In this document: piece by piece, positions 47,801 through 64,000 of the stretch | Layout: every line of letters starts with the position of its first letter | How positions within the stretch are numbered: the first letter of the stretch is position 1 | Source of the DNA: Perca fluviatilis | Taxonomy: Eukaryota; Chordata; Actinopteri; Perciformes; Percidae | Assembly: GCF_010015445.1 (NCBI RefSeq) | Contig: NC_053115.1 | Span: forward strand, 17,733,005 to 17,797,004 | DNA length: 64,000 nt | Direction: 5' to 3' | Notes under the pieces: model-generated | The model's input: only the letters and a program-made list of their open reading frames with translations | What the model was told of the DNA's origin: nothing | Database searches by the model: none | Translations under genes and position numbers: made by a program

Positions 47801-49930
47801 TCTTTTTCAAGTTCAGATTTTAAACTGTGATTAACTGTGATTTTATAGTAGGTATGAAGATTTTTTTTTGTGTATGTACAAACTTAGTTGTGATGAAAAC
47901 AGTGTTTGTTCTCTAAAAAGGGCACAATACAAATAAATGAGAACAGTAATTCAGCATAAGTTTATTCAATGATGATCAATAGAAAATAAAATATCAGTAT
48001 CGATTCAATAAAGTCAAGGCCAAAATAAAATGAAAAATACAAAAAAATGTATTGATAAAAAACCTAGAAGTTTATGGTAAAGCATTTGCTACTAAGATAA
48101 ATAATGTTTACTGAATAAAAACATTAAGGAGCAAATATCAAGACTTTAAAGTAGAGAACATTACCATGGGTCTTTCCATACTTTTGTACATATTTTACAT
48201 TATCTTCTATTTTAATACAGCTTTCAGAACATTAATAGTTGTAATAGTAATTATAATCATAACAATATGAGGAAAACTAATAGAAACGTTCAAATCAATA
48301 TGTGTTTCTCTGTAAACTGGTACTTTACCATTTTATTTTTTCCCTACCTGCAAACAGAGAAGCAGTGCACCTTGAAAATATTTTTGAATACTCTTTCATT
48401 CCCAGCATTGTAAGGTGAGGTGTAAATGACAAATATAGATTCCACTAAACCATACACACAGTCACAAAAAGTACAAAATTGTCTCACCTTAATACACAAA
48501 TCTTTTTAGAAAAAGGAGAACCAAAAGCACTATACAGTTACTTGTGCAAAGACAAACAGCTATGTGCTAATATTTAAATACCATTGGTATAGACTAAACC
48601 AAATCATTATTTTCTTTTTTCAGGAATCCCTGACATGAGGTAAAAGTAAGTTCTTTTCATCTTTAGTTTAACACAACTTTTAAAAGTGTTTACAAAATAA
48701 TGCATATCTTCAGTTCATCAGTACTGTAATTGCTACGAATAGTACAATGTGCCTGTTATGTGCATTGGTCCTTTCATATGACAGTTGTCAACAAAAGGAC
48801 TAGAACACTTTTTTTTTTTTTTACTCACAAACAATTCAAAGAGCCCTTTCAATGTGCACACAAAATGTAAAACCTACATTTTCATGACAGTATTCGGTTG
48901 AATTAGAATACAGTACGCACTCACCTACAAATCAAACACTCATGAACGACACATTAACCCTAAATATCCTTGGTGCTAATTCAAACTCTCCATGGTAATG
49001 CCTGAAAAGCCCACTTCAGTTTGTTTAGTTCAGTATCCGTTTTGTAATAGATCAGTAGATGATAATTGATAAAAACTAAGAGATATTCTATTCTGTCATG
49101 TGTTCCAACTTGTGGGCTTCAGTTGCTCATTTTATGCATCCAGCGTGAGTTTTCCCCTACTGTTCTCATTAATACATATGCTTAGAGAAAAAAACACAAA
49201 GACCAGGTTCAATCTCTTTCAAATACTCCACTGTGGGACACTGTGACTGACAGGTAAGATGAGAATGATATGTTGTCACCGTTGCCTAACGAGGTATAGT
49301 GTATGCAGGAACCAGGCAGGCTGAGAGAGAAAGGGGCGGGGGGTTAGTATTGCTTAGCCTCTCTCCAGCATCCTGACACCAGGACACCCTCTGTCCTTCC
49401 ACCTGCAACACATGTTGGACTGTTTTTGACCTTTGGATGTGTGCATGTGTCTCCTGCCACCACAGGCTGTGAGGCCTCACACACTACATGAAGGCTAAGA
49501 TGTGATTGCCAAGATTCAGTACAAAGGTTTAATTGAATTATTACACCATCAACAAAGAGTATGTCATGGAAGATCCCAGCACAAGCTATGAGAAATATTA
49601 ATTTATCCCTGTTATTACCATCTATCATTTTTCGTTCTTTCAACAGCAAAAAGGCATTTCAGTAGGGGCTGACGAAACCTAGGTTTTACTCTGAAACCAA
49701 CTAAAAAAAGCAGCATTGTTAATGCACTATGCATTTTAAATTCCTGTGCATGCCCTGCACAAAATATGCAAACAAATGTGTTCATCACATCTGTATAAAA
49801 TTTTAGCGCTGGATCCTAAAACTGCTCCTTTAAAGGGGGCTTAACCTTATGCAACTGGTGTTGGTTTAATGAAGTAACACATGTACTCCTAAGCTAAGAA
49901 ATCAAAGCCATTTGCATATCTTGTGCAGTA

Positions 49931-50302
49931 GTGTTGTCATAAGCAGAACCTCTTAAAAATGCTGTTTTCATAGGCAAACTAAATGGTGCATATTAGCAAA
50001 AAGGAAACAAAAGGCAAATCAGAATATTGTACCTAATAAAATAATGCAAGTCTGCTTTTATAGCATACCAGGCGTCACAAGGGTCCATATTGCTGATCTT
50101 TTAAATGATACATAATTACAAAATATAGAATATCTCTTTACAAAGTTTCTTCTGTTATATAATACAATTTACAGCATATCAACTATGAAATATTAATCAG
50201 GATATTCTAAAATTTTAAAATAACCTGCCTGCTAGTGCATTTATCACAAATGCGTTTGTCGCTTCAAAAGTACATATCTCAAGTTGAATGATGCTATAAG
50301 TA
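49931..50302. repeat. Local duplication, copy 2 (3' flank of cacna1d)
   Basis: Direct-repeat partner of 45871-46168, about 4 kb away. It is longer because of a short insertion around 50040-50110. It lies in the presumed cacna1d 3' UTR. Confidence 0.8.
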
Positions 50303-50908
50303 GGACAGTTAGTTCCTGCATAATCTGGTACAAGTCTACTGGTGCACTTCACTTTTTGACTCAGCTGTAGTGATCATTAAACGGTCTGCTCTAACAACAA
50401 AGGGATCAAGTCATACTAACGAATACGGGAGGAGATATGCCTTTCTATGCTTGCATTGAAAACTTGCATGATATGCCAAACCTTAATAAAGTGACCGAGG
50501 TAATGACATCGTACATCTGATTGTCATCACCCTTAGAGACCCAACCTAGAGAGTATCTCACACTTTTGCCAATTGGTCCATCTTTTACTGGCATCAATGT
50601 CCTCATCTCTGACTGGCTGCATGCTGAACCTGTACGTCACCTCCAGCTTAAGGCCTTTGACAGGAGGTTTGCAGTCAGTCCCTCTGTGCTCAGCAGGGAT
50701 GGTGTCTGGCTCTGTGTCGTGACCTCCTTAGCCGGCAGGTGGAGAACAATTAAATGAACGGGACTAATGTGTCTCTTGTCTATATGCCTATTTATCTTCA
50801 ATGTAAAAGGCACTTCTTTTGGTCGGAGCCAACAGATGCATTTCTATTTAAAATTTTCACTGATTGTAGTCTGACAAGGTTCTAAGTTGCAGATTTCTTC
50901 AGCTACTG

Positions 50909-60926
<10,018 letters not shown>

Positions 60927-63900
60927 CTTTAAAATCAAAGACCTGTATTAATGACTTGTACAGAGCCCGCAGCTCTCACAAACATTGGACCAAACACGTA
61001 AACATTACATTGGAAATGTCTTTATCACACAATGTCAGCACACGTCAGTCAAGACGCAGACAGAACAAAATCACTATACTCTTCTCATTGACGGGACAAA
61101 ACTGTCTTATTGTTTCACTATGACAAAAACAGACATTCATGTATCACTGTCTTTGTAAACGTAATATAATGACAGACATAACACATATCTTAACACTTTA
61201 AAGGACTACCACAGATTTACAGCTTAACATTCCTATGCTTGCATGTCAGACTGACGAACAACATGAAATTACTTATTAACTTAGTAACATGTAAGACTTG
61301 CACACAACTTTATCACTCCCCCAGTGTAATGGTCATTACTGATGGGATTGAATGGATTTTATGGTTAAGATGTCTTTGCTTAGCTTCAGAAAATATTAAT
61401 GAAAGGTAACTGATTGACGTAACAAATGTTATGAATTTGTGTCATGATAAAAGCACCGTATGCTATTCTTACAGAGCCTCAACTCATAGCTAATTATTAA
61501 TTTTTCCTGTATATCATCATTTGGGCGGATTCAGGTACGTCAACATATGACTTAACTGGACAAAAATCATAAATTGTGTGCATCATTAATAGCACCCATT
61601 AAAAGGATTGGAGTACATGTAAGACAGCTGCAATCTCTCTGGGTTGTAATTTTTCTTTTGTAAACCAAGTATTTTTCAGTGGCCGAGATGAAAATGCTTG
61701 CTGACCAAAAAGAGATTGAGCATAATAAAATAATTTGATCTACACATCGCCCACACAAATCCACACCCATACACAGATATTGTTTGTGATTCTAGTCTTA
61801 ACAATAAATTACAGGATATCAGCAGTATTCAGCGAGCATTTTATACACAGTGAATGTCCAGGTGCAAAATAAAACCAATCATAGTGGTGGCGGTTAGATT
61901 GAACCTGTATATTGATAATGTGATTTTTTTGTGTGCAAAACAATGAGATTAACTTGACACTGAAAAAGTCATATCAAAAGGCTTTGAACTGGAAATAAAG
62001 AGATACTCCAGACAGAAATGGCTTCATTCAAATCCCTCAGCACAATACTTCACAAACCGTAAGTATGAGGTGCAGAATGAGCAGAAACAATAACAAAAAA
62101 ATGTAGAATTAGCTTGAGGAGGTTCTTTAGGTAATCCTGGCCACAGCCTTGATGGAGCATGCGTTCAGCATTGCCACGTTGCTGCGGAAGCACTGCACGC
62201 ACACGCAAGACGTTTGGATGATAAGGAGCCTTTGGTGAACTCATAGCAATGCAGCAACTCATGCATGTCAGTAGTGCCCTGCAACAAAACCGCCATAGCA
62301 GGGCGCTCTCACAGTCCAGTGCAAAAAGAGTTGAATGAACAACAGAAGAGGAGAGAGGAAGACAAAGAGGGCGAAGGAGAAAGCCAGAGATAGAGACCAA
62401 TACTGGCATAGGAAATAAAACCAGACAGATTGAGTCATATTGGAATAGATGAAGAGTAAAGGCAGAGAGTAGTGAGGAGTAGAGAGAGTAGTTACTGTTC
62501 ATGCACCTGACTGGAGTCTACACACCTGCGCTACACATGAGCTCCATTCTGAGCTTTAAGAGCTCACTACAGGAAGACAGAACAAAACACAGAGACAATC
62601 ACTCACAGAGACACAAACACAAGATCATCAAAGAACCTCAAACTCAGCTGCATTAAACCACCATCAGTGTAAATGTACAAAAATAATACTAATTCAGTGT
62701 CTTCTGACCTGCTGAGGAATTTTTTCTTCACAGATTCTTATCTGATAACAGTATGGTAAAAAGGATGCTGAAATTTCTTTCTTTAATTCGAGGACTGTGA
62801 CTGAAGCCTATTCTAAGTTTTAGTTGCTGCAAAATCTATATCCATTTCACGACATGACTTATCTGTTTTACCTAATATTGATGCATTAAATCAAACATAT
62901 GTGATGCTGCACTGGCCTACACAACTTTAGGGAAAGTAAAAGATGACATTTCTTAAAAATCTCATCACGATTTTCCGCTTTAAAAGCGGATTGAGCTTCA
63001 CAAAGTCTATATTATAGCTGTCCTTAATGTTGTGTAGGATGGATACTTCCAAGCTCTGAGCTCCAGGGCCATCCTGTCTGGAGGTAAAGATTGAGGGGTA
63101 TGGTAAGAGAGAAAGGGCAAACTTCACAAGGCTCTATGGAAAAAACTGACCGGAGGGGAATGGAGCTGCTGGCCGAGCGCCATCTGTGAGAGGCGGGACA
63201 TGGAAAGGATGTTAGGGAGTGAGGTAAATGGCTGACGCTTCCCAGCATGCATTTGGAAAGGTCAGGGTAGTCAGGTTAGAAACTAAACAATCACACAGCT
63301 CATAACAGAGATGGCAAGCAAGTAGCAAAAATTAATAAATCAAAATGCAAACCCATTGTAGATCAGCTACAAATGTTGAATTTAATATCTGATCTAGTTA
63401 GTTTGCTGTATGACACAAACAGCAACAACATGCAATGCAAACAAAATAAATGTAAATGATGGATGCAAGGTGCCTCACAAGAACAACTTTAAAAGTCCTT
63501 GTGAAATCAACATTATGTCCCCAACGTTCACAACACGCATACGATCATACATACAGCACACCTTAAAGAACTGTATAAACATGTATGTAAAACACACATG
63601 CATAACAATAATAACCTGCACACACCACCACTGTATGTTTGAAATAAAGTTAGTGCTTGTTTATACACTCATGCAGACACACATTTAGGAACACAAACTG
63701 AGAAAACACAGAAAAAAATGAACCATAACTCCAGAAAAACAGCACTGCAGCTCAGATGTAAGAGCACTCAGGATGGGGGGAGGAGTGGTGCAGCAGTGAG
63801 TGACTGCCCCTTTAACAAGCACCATCATCACCATAACGATTCCTTTTAGTCTCTTGGTGTTTGTTTGTATCTTGGACTACGAATCTAACTATCTTTACCA

Positions 63901-64000
63901 TTTATATAACAGTTAATCTCAAAGCACAACAAAGTGGATCACAGACATTTTGTCTTTGTTTTAAAGGTTTTTGTGAAGAGCCATAAAGAGAAGAGTATTT
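60927..64000 (-). other. cacna1d intron, 5' continuation outside the window
   Basis: I looked on the minus strand for the IVS1-S3 exons (for example DAWNTFDALIVVGS) and did not find them. The 3.1 kb therefore appears to be intron. No transposon with clear ends was recognised here. Confidence 0.55.

Larger units (their letters stand above)
47463..50908. other. Convergent 3' region of the opsin and cacna1d
   Basis: No protein-coding exon was recognised. Tail-to-tail signals are AATAAA for the opsin at 47795-47800 (+) and a possible AATAAA for cacna1d at 47961-47966 (-, TTTATT on the plus strand). If used, the latter gives a cacna1d 3' UTR of about 2.9 kb that includes duplication copy 2. The stretch is AT-rich. 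Confidence 0.45.

Noticed and set aside
62927..63250. Possible extra cacna1d exons on the minus strand
   Set aside because: Short AG...GT-bounded stretches exist (for example 63148-63180), but their peptides do not resemble the domain IV S1-S3 sequence expected there.

Overview
This window is nuclear DNA from a vertebrate, very probably a teleost fish and most likely a percomorph. The evidence is a set of intron-rich genes whose exons match vertebrate neuronal Ca2+-channel genes almost residue for residue, compact introns, many long (CA)n, (GA)n and (AT)n microsatellites, and fish-type miniature DNA transposons and SINEs. No prokaryotic gene, rRNA, functional tRNA gene or CRISPR array was seen.

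Layout: (1) 1-494, plus strand: the last two exons of a gene I could not identify, with a short tyrosine-rich tail. It converges on the next gene. (2) 1,919-38,741, minus strand: a complete cacna2d3 (voltage-gated Ca2+ channel alpha2/delta-3). I placed 38 coding exons whose phases all join, giving an open frame of 1,089 residues, close to the mammalian protein (about 1,091 aa). One intron (2,631-2,795) looks like a minor-class U12 AT-AC intron. Introns 2, 6, 7, 15 and 32 carry transposable elements, including a three-layer nest at 4.0-7.9 kb. (3) 38.7-44.8 kb: intergenic, between two divergent start codons. (4) 44,779-47,462, plus strand: a complete four-exon, 337-residue non-visual opsin, best called a parapinopsin. 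(5) 47.5-50.9 kb: convergent 3' flanks, with a second copy of a block that also lies in opsin intron 2. (6) 50,909-60,926, minus strand: the 3' portion of cacna1d (Cav1.3 L-type alpha1 subunit). It has 18 coding exons from the domain IV S3-S4 linker to the C-terminal ITTL. Its 5' part lies beyond the right edge, and 60.9-64 kb is intron.

The pore subunit Cav1.3 and the auxiliary alpha2/delta-3 subunit are encoded on the same strand about 12 kb apart, with a pineal-type opsin between them on the other strand. In human the equivalent pair, CACNA1D and CACNA2D3, is on 3p with several unrelated genes between and no opsin. The most unusual observations are the U12 intron, the nested hAT-in-hAT insertion with intact 8-bp target duplications beside a ~660-bp inverted pair, a cacna2d3 exon squeezed between two MITEs, a transposon-like element carrying a single RecQ-like helicase exon, and the local duplication around the opsin.
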